A stretch of DNA of 64,000 nt, taken from Saururus chinensis. Its lineage: Eukaryota > Streptophyta > Magnoliopsida > Piperales > Saururaceae. The translations under genes and the position numbers were made by a program. Of the stretch, positions 10,895 through 22,851 are shown one piece after another (positions within the stretch are counted from its first letter, which is position 1; every line of letters starts with the position of its first letter). The stretch covers positions 24,287,092 through 24,351,091 of the forward strand of contig CP141143.1 of assembly GCA_035235625.1 (NCBI GenBank), in the 5' to 3' direction. Under the pieces are notes generated by a model that did not search any database, was not told the DNA's origin, and saw nothing but the letters and a program-made list of their open reading frames with translations.

Positions 10895-11146
10895 TGAAAG
10901 CAAATAGCAAAAGATAATCTTTCATTACAGTGTAGTGTTGTTTTATAGATACAAGTTTGTATTTCCAATTAGGAAATGCACATTAGATAAAAATATGTAT
11001 TTTTCATTAGGGAAAACACAAAGAGAGGATATAGTGACAAGTAGATGGAGGAGATGACAGAGAGAGGGGAGTCCAGGATCCATAATATGACATTAGAGGT
11101 AGGTGGCAGGATTGTCATTGTGGCAAGTGATGAGGTGTCCTTAATA
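10895..11146 (-). repeat. copia 5' LTR
   Basis: A 252-bp direct repeat of 5952-6165. The extra length is an insertion near 10975-11012 containing a second copy of the GTATTT...CATTAGG word. On the minus strand it starts TATTAAGG and ends TTTCA, so the outer dinucleotide is TA where TG is usual, apparently through decay. Confidence 0.87.
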
Positions 11147-11333
11147 TAAGGGACCAATGGTCGGTGTTCTTTGTTGTGGCAGGTGTGTGCTCCCTCATCT
11201 TGTAGTGATTTATGGCGCTTGCCAAACTAGCAATGGCTTTCCCCCTTAGAAGGCTGCTCATAACCAATCTTATGTTGGCATTTGGCCACCTCTTCGGAGC
11301 TTGCCCTTTGAGATCGGGAAGCCTTTGGGTGGC

Positions 11334-12397
11334 CGTAGTCTCCTAGAATCTAACCTTTAACTGGCGTGCCTTGCAACCTTGGCCGATCATTTAGATATTT
11401 TTAGCTGGGCTGGATTTTGAGATCACCTACGATGGAGGGGATCTCATGTACTTGCCATTAATGTGAGCAATCACTTGGTTCTCGCTATGAATTTATTGTT
11501 TTGGATTTGTTGTGGTTTTATGTATTTTACCAATTTTTTTGTGTATTATAGATGAGAATCTCGCAGCCATCTTGTTTGAAGCTAGCATTGTTTGCATGGT
11601 TAATGGAATGTTTTCATTACAAAAGTACCTGCACAATGACATCTGCATACTTTTATAGGTTCCTAAAAGAAGATTTAATTGGCAAGCTTCAATATATGAC
11701 CGGAAGATTTGGCAAGTGCAACATACTAATTTGGCCAAATTATTTGACATCCCATTCAAATAAATACAGGTAGTGAAGATGATGCCTCCTAGTTATTTTT
11801 AATTACATTAAGTTGCATCCAAAGCCATTAATAAAATTACATGGAGGCGCCGTGAACTTGACCTCCCGCCCATATGCAAATGTCTTTAAAAAGATTGATT
11901 CCCATGTTTGGAGAACCACATAATAATGTACCTTCAATCTTCCCCCTCAAAAGATCAAATAACTTTGTACTTATAAAAGAAAATAATTCTCATTTATATT
12001 CTAACATGTCCCTTCACATTGAATGAATTTGAGTTTTATCTAGTCTAATAAAAAATTGGTTTCCGTTAGTGCTTCCCGCGACCTCCCCGTCCCCAACTCC
12101 GGCACTGTCGCCCTAAGATCAAAGGTGTTAAACATAGGGCACCTTAATTGCAATTTAGGTTTGCCTGAGAAATCAAAAGCTTAGGAAGTAGCTGACATCA
12201 TAATCTATTACAACATCCTTCACAATTGTTAGCTTTTTATGAAACAAGGTGTTAATATTATCCACACCGAGGTTTTCAATGGAAGAATATTGCTTCAATG
12301 TGAAGGAAATGAGTATAGGTGACCTTCCACTGTCACAAATATGTGGATTAAAATCATCTCTGGTCCCCTGTGGTTCATTTCATTTGTTCATCGATCT
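11334..12397. repeat. Repeat copy B, with empty CACTA site
   Basis: A colinear match to copy A (974-1473 plus 2879-3445), uninterrupted. Around 11820 it reads CATCCAAAGCCATTAAT, the pre-insertion form of the site where copy A carries the CACTA element. No recognised coding sequence. The short stretch 11147-11333 before it also shows no gene. Confidence 0.8.
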
Positions 12398-12818
12398 CAT
12401 GCAATCTAGGAGCTCATGTCCCTGAGCAAGAGCTAAAGTTAATCTTATGAAGAAATGGAAACCAATAAGAAATATCTTAAGTACGTGTATGCATAGAAAA
12501 AATGACAGGAATATAGTTTGTTTCTAAAACTTGATGTGGCATATCACTTTGTGAAGTTACATGGCTGAATGGCTGATAACAGAAATAATAAACGAGAATG
12601 GAAGAGGGAAACTACTAATCCAAATAGGGAATTCACTAATTTCAAGCAAGTTACAAATTCGAGTAGCTAAAACTCTAAATACATATATAGGAGTTTCACC
12701 TGGGAATCACATCAAATTTTGGAAAAGGCAGGCACTCAAATCTACGAGCAAAATAACTTGAGAATAGCTCTAGGTGAATACAGTTCAAAGAAATATTTAG
12801 GGGTCTAATTCAATACAT

Positions 12819-13897
12819 CAGGGCCGGCTGGACTCTTAGGCAGTTTAGGCGGCTACCTAAGGCCCCACCAAAATACAATGCCCCATTTCTCTATATGGCA
12901 AATGCATATACATTTTTATAGTAAAGATTATTTTTAAAATAAATTAGCATATATAAGAGCCTTCATCAACTATGTTTCTTTTTTATTACTCCTTATCATC
13001 ATTATTACCTAATGTCTCATCACTTTGATCGTATGTTATGAACTTACATTCTTATGCTTAAATGTGCAATCCGTAAGTATCATTTCCAAAAACCTAATAA
13101 AAATAACCCAACGAACAACTCACTTACTATAAGGGGTATAATTTTATACTTAAAATATTTCATATATACCCAAACCCCAATAGATACTTACTAAACATAG
13201 CTTCTTTCTTTCCTAAATTCTGCCTGCTGCACAAATGCTATGTTAATTTTTTCTAAGACAATAGAAACCTAGTAAATCAAGTTCCTCTCACAAAACTCTC
13301 TCAATTTTCTTTAAACTCCAAGAATCTAAAGAAAATTCTATTTCTTTTTCCAAGACAACCAGCTCTCCTATCTCTCTCACCCCAACTGATATTTCATCAA
13401 TGTTATTTACTTTGATTTATACTATGTTTTTATCATACAATTAATTTTTAAGGTGTTTCCTTCGTTTGAAAATATTTTAACAGTAAATATGTCTCCTAAA
13501 CATGTATATGAGTCTGGATATGAAAACATAAACAAGTAGATAAATTAATTCAATCACACAAATAATGAATAGAGAATATAAATTCAAATATGAATATGAA
13601 TATGCATATGAGAAAAATGAAAAACTTAAAGATCATTATTTAATTAAAATGCTATATTATATTATACTATACTATATATATACTCCATCAGTCCTATATT
13701 AATAGCTAAATTTGAAGAAAAGTTTACTCTATATTAATAGCCTTTTATAAGCTTATTTTCTATCTTCTTAATAGTAGGTTCCACCAAATAAAAATTACTA
13801 TTTTTCTTAATGGAGCTATTAATATGGGACAAAGAGACTATATAAATGATTCATTTAAAATTCGCCTTAGGACCCCAATTGAATAAAACTGGCCCTG
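12819..13897. mobile_element. hAT-like non-autonomous element
   Basis: The left end is CAGGGCCGGCTGG and the right end, reverse-complemented, is CAGGGCCAGTTTT; CAGGGCCGG is a frequent terminus of plant hAT elements. Both subterminal regions also share inverted CCTAAGG blocks. The interior is AT-rich without a transposase frame and contains a nested Stowaway at 13683-13838. The 8-bp flanks (CAATACAT / TAGCGCCT) do not match, so the target duplication is lost or one end is misplaced. Confidence 0.6.
13683..13838. mobile_element. Stowaway-like MITE nested in the hAT-like element
   Basis: Begins CTCCATCAGTCCTATATTAATAGCT and ends with the near reverse complement AGCTATTAATATGGGACAAAGAG. TA flanks sit at 13681-13682 and 13839-13840. 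No coding content. Confidence 0.75.
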
Positions 13898-14221
13898 TAG
13901 CGCCTCCCCCCTCAAGGCATTGCCCTTTATAGCAAACCATCCTTAGCCTATAACTTTTCACTAACTTGGCTGAAAAGGATATGTAAGATCCTAACTTATG
14001 GGAAAAAAAAAGGAAATGATGAATATGCCATCGGTGGGTTTTTAAGTGTTGGATGAAATATTTCAGAAGAACTGAATGGGGTGAAATATGATGCATCAAG
14101 TCTCCCCCTTCTAAATAAAAACTCACCATGAATTAAAGCTTGGCTGGGATCTCCTCGGGCGCAATATATTTGAACAAATCTACTACATTAAAGGTTAGGG
14201 TGACAAGCTGGCCATGCATAC

Positions 14222-14955
14222 TATTGTTTCCTAGATGCGTATTCATGGTACAATCAAATTGAAGTTGTACTAGAAGATGAGGAAAAGGCTTTTTTTACAT
14301 GTCCTTTTAGTACTTTTGCTTATTGAATGATGTCATTTGGTTTGTACAATACTTCTGTAGTGTTCCAAATGTGCATGCTTATTAGTTTTAGTGATATGGT
14401 GGAATGTTATCTTAAACATGTGTGAAGTTTTATGGATGACTTTTTTGTTTTTGGTGAATCATTTGATGATTGTTTATCCAACTTAAAGAAAGTCTTAAAC
14501 ATGTGTGAAGAAAAGAGCCTTGTGCTCAATTGGAAAAAAATGTCATTTTATGGTCTCCAAAGGGATCATGTTTGGTAACTTATTTGTCTCTTCCAATGGA
14601 ATAGAAGTCAGACAAGTCTAAGATTGACTTGATCACTCGTTTGCCTACTCAAAATACCATTAAGGATGTTAGATCATTTCTAGGTCATGCAAGATTTTAT
14701 AAGAGGTTCATCAAGGACTTTAGTGCTATTTCTAGACCATTATGTAACCTACTATCAAAGGACACTCCCTTTGAATGGACTGAGGCTTGGGAAGAAGCTT
14801 TTACAAAGCTGAAATGCATGATCACTCATTTGCCTATCTCAAATACCATTGAGGATGTTAGATCATTTCTAGGTCATGCAAGATTTTATAAGAGGTTCAT
14901 CAAGGAATTTAGTGCTATTTTTAGACCATTATGTAACGTACTATCAAAGGAAATA
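14222..14955 (+). pseudogene. Ty3/gypsy reverse transcriptase relic
   Basis: + strand translation gives YCFLDAYSWYNQI, then FFTCPFSTFAY, the catalytic-box variant FMDDFFVFGESFDDC, LVLNWKKMSF, and finally VRSFLGHARFYKRFIKDFS with RPLCNLLSK, the RT-to-RNase H connection of gypsy polyproteins. In-frame stops lie after TFAY and before SFMDD, and part of the region between them and 14629 needs a frame change. The end of the relic is duplicated in tandem (14631-14945). No LTR could be tied to it. Confidence 0.85.
14631..14945 (+). repeat. 189-bp in-frame tandem duplication in the gypsy relic
   Basis: GATCACTC at 14631 recurs at 14820, giving a 189-bp (63-codon) period. The first unit is complete and the second stops after about 125 bp at LCNVLSKE. 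Both units encode DVRSFLGHARFYKRFIK, with only a few differences, and the frame stays open throughout. Confidence 0.88.
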
Positions 14956-17900
14956 TAATATAAATAAATATCATATTAAAATTAGTACAAAAATTAATTT
15001 TTATAATTTAATTAATGAGACTGTGCAGTTATGCCAAAACTATTTTGTTTAAATTTTACGGTCATTCCCCTACCTTATAATGCTCAAAACAATGTGAAAT
15101 TTTTATGGCATGCTCATAGCATAGAGGTTTGCCATAAAAAAATGAGATAAGACTCATATGTTCTCACCCCTATGCCTGCATAAAAGTGTTTTATAATATT
15201 ATATGCATCCTAAAAAATTTAATAAATATATCATAATAGATAAAAATATGAGAAATTAGAGACACGATCTAGACATGATAAAACACTTCTAGAAAAATTT
15301 TGGAACAAGAATTCAAAGTAAAAGGATCCAAAATAGTAATCATGAATGTGAAACATAGACAATTATAGATTTGAGCAATTTACTAATCATATATTAATTT
15401 CTATTCTAAATATGATTAAGATCTCTAATCTAAGCATGAAAAACACCCAAAATGTAAGATTAGGTCACCGCATCATTGAGGATTGAAGATGAAGAACCCT
15501 TTCCAAGTTGTTCTTGCACAAAGCCCACTTTTTCCACAAAACAATCACCTAAACAAGATCATTTGTCGCATACCATGATTTTGAAATTTATTTTTCATGA
15601 ATTCAAAAAATAGAAGCAATTTTTTAAAATCTTTTGTTGAAACTTTAGACAAGATATCTTGGGGTGTAAGCCTCTCATTTTTCAAATATAATAGTATCAG
15701 ATCATAGTACAGTTGTATTCAAGGCTAAATCACATCACAAATTTAACAAGCCCAGTCTCACTCGAGTACATATGCATAACATACAATATACAAACTAATG
15801 TTAACAAATTAGCACTCATGCGCCTATAGTCATATACACCAACTAAAAATTCAATTAAGAAAACGTTTAGAGGTCCTACACTTGCTATGCAGTTTGATCA
15901 TCATCATTTCCTCGCACACCAAATCTCTTACCAGCCCACTCCTCACGTGAACTTACATGTCAAGGATGTTGAGTATACAAATATACGCAGTGGGATGGCT
16001 AAATAAGAATCACATGCAATAATAGTATAATAACAATTTATGTATCATATGCAATCCTCAAATATATGCAAGTCATAATTAATAACATTTTAACATTGTG
16101 ACAACACTTAGGAGTCAATCTGCCCTCACTGAAGCATAAGCCACGCCAAGTCTCTATGGCTCATAACCACATCTAGGAGTCCAACTACCTTCACTAGATA
16201 TGATCCACCACAGCTTGCCTTCAGCCTTCTCCTAAAGCCAACACCCAACTCCATCCACACCATGAAATGAGCACCCACAAGGGCTTATAGATCCAAGTAA
16301 TTGAGATCTCGACTTCCATGATAATTGAAACCTTATGTACTGTATTGTGATGAACCCATCATCTTTTAAATTTCTGATCTGTTTGAACTTAACTCCTAGG
16401 CTAGGGGAGCGACTCTACATACAAACTCCCACATTTGGAAAGTTAGAAGACTATGATCTTATTTTATACTATACCTTTCCATCTATGTGGCTAAAACAAC
16501 TCATTTTTTAGCCAACCAGATACTAGGATCAATTGTCCTTAATTGTCAAATGCAAAGGTCAAAAGGTGACTAACCATTACAAGTATTTACACATACATAG
16601 GGCTTACTAACCCCAATATTATACTTGTATAACTTTACATACATTCACATATTCATCATGCACATCAATCATGCTATATATATTTTATATATAACATATA
16701 CTATATCCGAAAACATGCTTAGATTTCTATGCATCAATACACCATCAGAGACTTCATTGATGTGTTTGCTAGGATGTCGGTGACCACCGATGTCTCATTG
16801 ATATGTCAGACCCTTATCGATAGTGGATAGTGTAACCCCCTCAATTTTAGGTATAGAATTTTTATAAAAAAATAGGAGTTTTTTAGAATTTTTTTTTACT
16901 ATTTGACAAAAATTAGATAGGTGGTTAAATGGGCTCACAGTATTGGTTCGGGCAAGGTGCACATCGGCCAAGCCTGTCAGCTTATCTGCCAGAGCATGCA
17001 TTGGTGCCAAGCTAAGGACAATCTCAAATTGGTTTGATTTAACCCTTTTTAATTTTGATTTAATCTATTTTAGATATGAATAGAAAGAGTTGCAACCAAC
17101 TAGGGCAGTTGCTAGGGAGGACACCTTCTATAAGAGGAGGCCACCCGCCCCTTCCCTCTTTTCTCTCCCCTACTTAGCCGCCTCCTCTCCTCTCCCCCCT
17201 TGTGGACAAACCCCTCACTTCCTCTCCCTCAATTGGTCTTGACCTCTCTTCTTTCCTTCTTCTTTCTTATTCTTGGCTTGTTTATTTCTTCACCCTTGAT
17301 CACCATTGAAGTACCCTAGAAAGATTGGAATTAAATTCTCTATCTTTGGATCATCAATTTGGGGGAATCTACATCAACTTGGTACACTCTTAGATGAGTT
17401 TTTTAAGAGTAGTTTTGACTAAATCAAGTTAAGTGAAATTAGATTTTCATTACTCTGGATTTGGTGTGATTTTATGAATATGCGCCTTAGGGCTTTGGTG
17501 GTTATTTTAGAGTTTTGATCAATGAAGAACTTTTCTTCTTGCTTCTTTTTCAAAATTAAGTTTTTAGAATTGGATTTCGAGGTAAGTGATTTTCACTTTT
17601 TAATATACTTTATTGTGATTATTTTCATGTATGGATTTGCTTGTTTAAGGCTAGAGTTTTATTAAATCATGTTTCAAGCATGATTACTATAGGATTTTGA
17701 TGGATATTATCATGCTTTGGATTAATAAAGCATGTTGTTTGATTTTGTTGGCTTATCTACAATCTTGAATCATGTCTTAAAGGTTTTTTTCATTTGAGAC
17801 CTTCCTGGAATCTTTTTTTTCCGAAAATATTCTAAGAGTTTCATGACTCATCACTCTTAGTCCAGCAAAAATTTCATAGTATTTCATGAAGTTTATTCGG

Positions 17901-19284
17901 AAAAAGAGTTATCTTTTCAAAAGTTTGATTTTGTCCAGTTGGCAGTAGCTTGCATTTCAGAATTTTTTCTTCTTCAAATAGGCTCATGAAAATTATTGGA
18001 GAACCATAATCATGTTTATTCTTACTTCGTATCTTTGGTGATTTTCCCCAATTAAAATAAAATTATTAGATTATCTACAATTTGCATTGTTCTATATTTA
18101 TGGGTTTAATGTTTCATATTTTGAGAATTTTCCCTGAGTTCTCCCATTCCTGCACAATTAAAATGTTGCTCTCACTCTCCCTTGTTGCCCTTGGGCTCCC
18201 CAGGTCGTGGTCATGATAGATTGGCTATGGAATCCCATCTCACCAACACCACAATCAATGCTTTAGTCACACTGTTGCTGATCATACTCAACATCTATGA
18301 TGTCACTACCGCATCGGCAATCATGTTGATGATTGGGATGAAGTGATAGAGATTGTACTTGTTTCCCCCATTCCTCTCAAAATAGTAAACATGATTTATT
18401 ACTCACTTGAACTACAATCCCTTCATGAAAAACCATGACTAAACTATCATCTAATCATCATGAATAAAAAACATGATCATATATTTTAATCAAAGTATGA
18501 TTCTCATAAATTTCTCAAAAATTATCTACAACATGCTTTTGAACTCCTCAATAGGCATACAATCAATTGAAAGCATACAATTAAACAGTAATAAGGTTAG
18601 TGATCTGATCTTTTCTTTGACTAACATAACAAGGTCTCCATAATCTCGTCCTTTCTCCTCTTCCTCTCCACTTTAACATTCCCTAAAACTCTCCTTTTTT
18701 ACTTAAAGTCAGAATTCCAAAAAGATTAGGGTCATGGGGCATCAAATGTATTTATTGGGGAATAAAGCAACTGAATTCTAGTGACTAACCTCAACAAAAA
18801 CTGAAAGTAACTACATCATACAATAGTTTCACACCCATTGTCACTCCAATTAGTTTTCACCGATGTGTCGACGGTTCTACCAATGAACTTTTGTAATCCA
18901 TTGATATTTTTGTTGAAACATCATTTCTTACTAATAAAAAACTGGCCTCCACTAATGCGAGCGCTAACATGTTGACGCCTGCCGGCAATAGACTTAGATT
19001 TTTACCTATGCAAGCATCGACATGTCGATGTTTGCCAAAAAAAATTTCTTCATTTTTGAAAACTCAATACATTCTTATGAATGAACTTCTTTGTGTGGGT
19101 TTTAAATTTATTACTATTGCTACTCACCAAAGTTTTGTAGTCATTATTATTACCTCCATTAACATATTCGCCGATGCATCAGTGTCGACGATGATGGCGC
19201 TACAAATAAAATAAATAATTTTTAAATATTCTAATAAATCTAACACATAAAATACCTCACAAAAACCCAAGTGTCACATCACGG
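14956..19284. other. Gene-free AT-rich region with LTR-like debris
   Basis: No supported gene. An LTR-like start TGTAACCCCCTCAATTTTAG lies at 16831 and is followed by a pyrimidine-rich leader-like patch at 17140-17290. Phrases built on CACCGATGTGTC / CGATGTCTC recur at about 16788, 18857 and 19170 (and again near 23720), suggesting pieces of one repeat family. No end with a matching target duplication was found. Confidence 0.45.
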
Positions 19285-21300
19285 TGTAACGACCCTGATT
19301 TTCCTACTTAATTTTCCTACCTCTTATAAGGCTAATATTTGAGTTTTCATCAAATTTTAATTAATTAAAAATTTTTACTTGATGAGTTTACTTAATGATG
19401 TGATAGAGTGCTGAAAGATGAGTGTAATAGGTCTTAAACCACTCAAATCGGACACTAGGACCTAAAGTTATGGTCTCAAGAAACGTACCACATAGGCGGG
19501 ACCCACTTGAAAAGTGTGGATAACCTACCCATGTGGGGTCTAGTTTAATATAGCTTGTTGATATGAGCCCAATTTTACAAGACCATGTGAATTGGAGTCC
19601 GGGAGAAAACATTATGCGCATTTAAAGATTTTGGTTTTTTTAATAAAGAAATAGAAATTAATTTATTGCGACAGCTGGCATCAGCATGCAGGAGGACACA
19701 CAATGCGCGTCAGCGATGGGTGCGTGTGGGCTGGGCCCCACACACTGTATGTCTTGGGTGTGATGCGCAGCCCAACCACGCAATGCTACACGCCCCAGGG
19801 CTAGGCCCTGCATCACGTGCTATGCGTGTGATACATGGCATGCTCTAACCTCCACAAATAGCTATTAAATAGCCATGCGAGGTTCAATTTTTCTAGTTTT
19901 TCTCTCTCCCACTCCTCAAATTTCATTTTTCTTGTTCTAAATTATTTTAAGTCTTATTCAAGTCATTCAAGATGCATTCTTACCTAAATGGAGCATGTCA
20001 AACATCATGGAAGGGTTATTTTCGGTTTGAGACCTCTAAGGCCCAAAAATGTGATGATCAAGTTCTTAGACACGTCATCTTCATTCTAGTGTGGGAAGCG
20101 AGGTAGGGAGTTTTTTAACTCTAAATTCATGTTGTCCTTGAGTTTGGCACGTCATCTTCATTCTAGTGTGGGAAGCGAGGTAAGGGGTTTTTTAACTCTA
20201 AATTCATGTTGTCCTCGTAGAATTGAACACTTTTGAGCTATTTTGCTTAGTCATATTTATTTGTTGTGCTTTAAATCCATGCTCTGCTCATAGAATTTAA
20301 CTCTTTTGAGCTATTTGTCTTGGTCATGCTTATTCATTGTGTTTTCTAGAAAGATGAATATGATACTTGTGAAAAATGATTGCATGCATTATATTATGTT
20401 TTAATTGCATGCTCTACCATGGTAGTTCATTGGCTAAAGAACCAGAAACATACTATTTACCTACCCGTAAAGAAATATGATACTAGTGAGAAATGATTAC
20501 ACACATTGCATTATGTTTTAATAGCATACTCTACCATGGTAGTTCCTTAGCTGCAGAAATAAGAATGTACTGTTGTACCTAGATACCTGCTGAGAAAAAT
20601 AATCGGCACTAACATGTGTGCTAAAAGGTGTGGAGCATCATAGGAAAGCCTCTATCCTCCAAAGCCTTCCGATTTCCCTATGAGCATTAAGGGGAATGTC
20701 GCTTTGTATCACAGCTCCTAATTTTTTATTGTCATCGAACGAATAGGCATGTTGTGGATATGTTTCTTAATCGAATTTCTTCTAAATAATCAGCTTTCTA
20801 ATAAAAGATATTTCAAAAAAATTTAGGGATTTCTACTTAGCATTATTTTAGATTTTAACTCAACCTACTGAGGATAAATATGCTCACCCACCTTGAAATC
20901 CTACAAGTATTGCAGCAAGGATAGAGGCTGAAGCAGAAGGGATTCCGAATAATTTATCTAGTTGCTGAAATATACATTTTTGTAATTATTTATGTGACTG
21001 ATGTTTAAAGACATGATGTGCCTAGATATTTATAAGCTCTGTATAATTATCAGATCTACGCACAGTGGTCCTTGGCCTATGTAATTATATTATGTTCCGC
21101 TAAATCCGTAATTTTAGTATGTACTTATGATATATGTTTTTAGTTGTGCAATGAATCCGTTTTATGCTATATTGATCACGATGACGATATATGCGAGTAC
21201 TTTGTATCTATTTGGCACCTGATGGCTATCATGGCCAGTCATGTGCATGATAATTACGTGTGTCAGATGGAATTAGTATGATTATTATGTCATATTAAAA
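19285..21300. other. LTR-like region, no gene
   Basis: Starts with TGTAACGACCCTGATTTTCC, a typical plant LTR opening. It contains GGGACCCACTTG / CATGTGGGGTC words and a CT-rich leader at 19895-19915, features common in gypsy LTRs. The array of tandem duplications at 20071-20560 lies inside. No coding sequence and no clear 3' boundary. Confidence 0.4.
20071..20560 (+). repeat. Series of three tandem duplications
   Basis: Three neighbouring imperfect direct duplications with different periods: 77 bp (CACGTCATCTTCATTC at 20071 and 20148), about 73 bp (TAGAATT...CTTTTGAGCTATTT at 20218 and 20291) and about 118 bp (TGATACT at 20361 and 20479, each ending near CTACCATGGTAGTTC). Non-coding. Confidence 0.85.
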
Positions 21301-22077
21301 TGGTGGTGATCACACGTGGACACCCTAACCACTAATCAACCTACTAAATGACAAAAAATTAATTTAAAATCTATGGGGTTCCTCTCAAATTAAGGACTCC
21401 AAAACCCTATTAAAAAATCCTTAATTTAATCACGGAATAAAAATGGAGGAATACAAGGGATATTTGATGTAGGGTTTGATTACTTTGGAGAAAAAAAAAC
21501 TTTGAATTAGAATTGCAAGGAGAAGAAAGATGAAAGGTAGGAAGAGAGAGAGGGAGGAACAACCTACCTTGAGAGAGAGGAGGGGAGTAGCATGCCACCC
21601 TAGGTGAGAGGAGGAGGGAGAGATGCATATGGCCCAAGACAATAGGAGAGAGAGGGACAGGTTGGGGGTTTATATAGAGGTTGTCCTAGGGTTTCATTTA
21701 ATGGGCCTTAAGCACATCTAGTTTGGCTGGTTCCATTCCAAAGAGTACATGGGCATTGTCCAATGTTCAAATTAAGTAGAGAGAAAATGGAGCATGAAGT
21801 AAAGAGAGAAAATTGGTGGCGGGTTTAAAGAGAAAGATAGGGGAAAGCGGGTCCCCCTTTCTGGACTTATTTTTTTCCTTAAGTTCTAGAGGGTTCAAAT
21901 AAGAAAAGTTTTCAATAACCATATATTCGAATAAAATGAATTAAAAGTTAAAAAAAAATAACTGTGGTAAAAGGATAGAGCATATAGGGCTTGACCATGT
22001 CATGGATAGTGGGGTCAGGTCTGAACTTTCCTAATTTAGTAAACCATGTTCAAATGAAAGAATTTTGGGGTCTCACA
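21301..22077 (-). mobile_element. Probable solo LTR
   Basis: On the minus strand it begins TGTGAGACCCCAAAATTC and ends GTGATCACCACCA, giving TG...CA termini. The flanking pentamers are TAAAA (21296-21300) and TAAGA (22078-22082), a 5-bp target duplication with one difference. At 777 bp with no internal domain next to it, it fits a solo LTR left by recombination. An open frame inside (about 21410-21640, minus) is low-complexity. Confidence 0.6.
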
Positions 22078-22737
22078 TAAGAAATCTAAACACATTATAT
22101 TATAGTTAGGTTGTCTACCTAGAAGCCCTAGCAATTTGAATGAGCCCCCAAAGCAACCCTTCTTTTTTTATAAGTTTTTAGAAAAATCAGTTTTTTTTTT
22201 ATTTTTCCTAAGGGTACCCAGGCTTTACAACCTTACTTTGCAAGCCCTAACATATTTTTAAAATCTTAAGGAGTACCAGGGATAAGAAATGAATAAAGAA
22301 AAAATAGGAAAATTTCAAGGCTAAAAAATAGGTTGCCAAAGGTGTTCTCTTGTAGAAGGCTGGAAGAGAACCAAAATTCTTACAACAATCTAGACATTTA
22401 GAATTTTCACCAAACTAGAGGTGAATGATGACTTTGCAATTTTTATTCTATTTAAAAAAAGATCAATGAAATTTAAGTAAACAGAAGGCCCATTGCATTT
22501 ATTTGCAAAGAGAAATCTATAACATCTAGCTATTCCATCAGTATCTTCAAGAATGCCAAATCAAATGACCCTTGGTAGAAACCATTTGCTCCGTTTGTGA
22601 GAAATAGTAATTCCCTTTGTTTTTCATATCAGCAAAACAATATGAGCATTGTGGCATTTTCTCAATTATGTGTTTGATAGGATATATGTGTCATATGTTT
22701 TGTATTGACTTTATTTCATTAAAAGAAAACTATGTCC

Positions 22738-22840
<103 letters not shown>

Positions 22841-22851
22841 TTGAGTCTTAT

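Larger units (their letters stand above)
5952..11146 (-). mobile_element. Ty1/copia LTR retrotransposon, complete but decayed
   Basis: A roughly 5.2 kb element bounded by direct LTRs at 5952-6165 and 10895-11146 and transcribed leftwards. In minus-strand order: 5' LTR, primer-binding site, gag, zinc knuckle, protease, integrase, reverse transcriptase, RNase H, polypurine tract, 3' LTR. Integrase before RT defines Ty1/copia. Reading frames are broken by several stops and frameshifts and some catalytic residues are changed, so it cannot move on its own. Flanks TTAGGG (left) and TAAGGG (right) look like a degraded target duplication. The strong G-over-C skew of the + strand fits a C-rich coding strand on the minus side. 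Confidence 0.93.
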
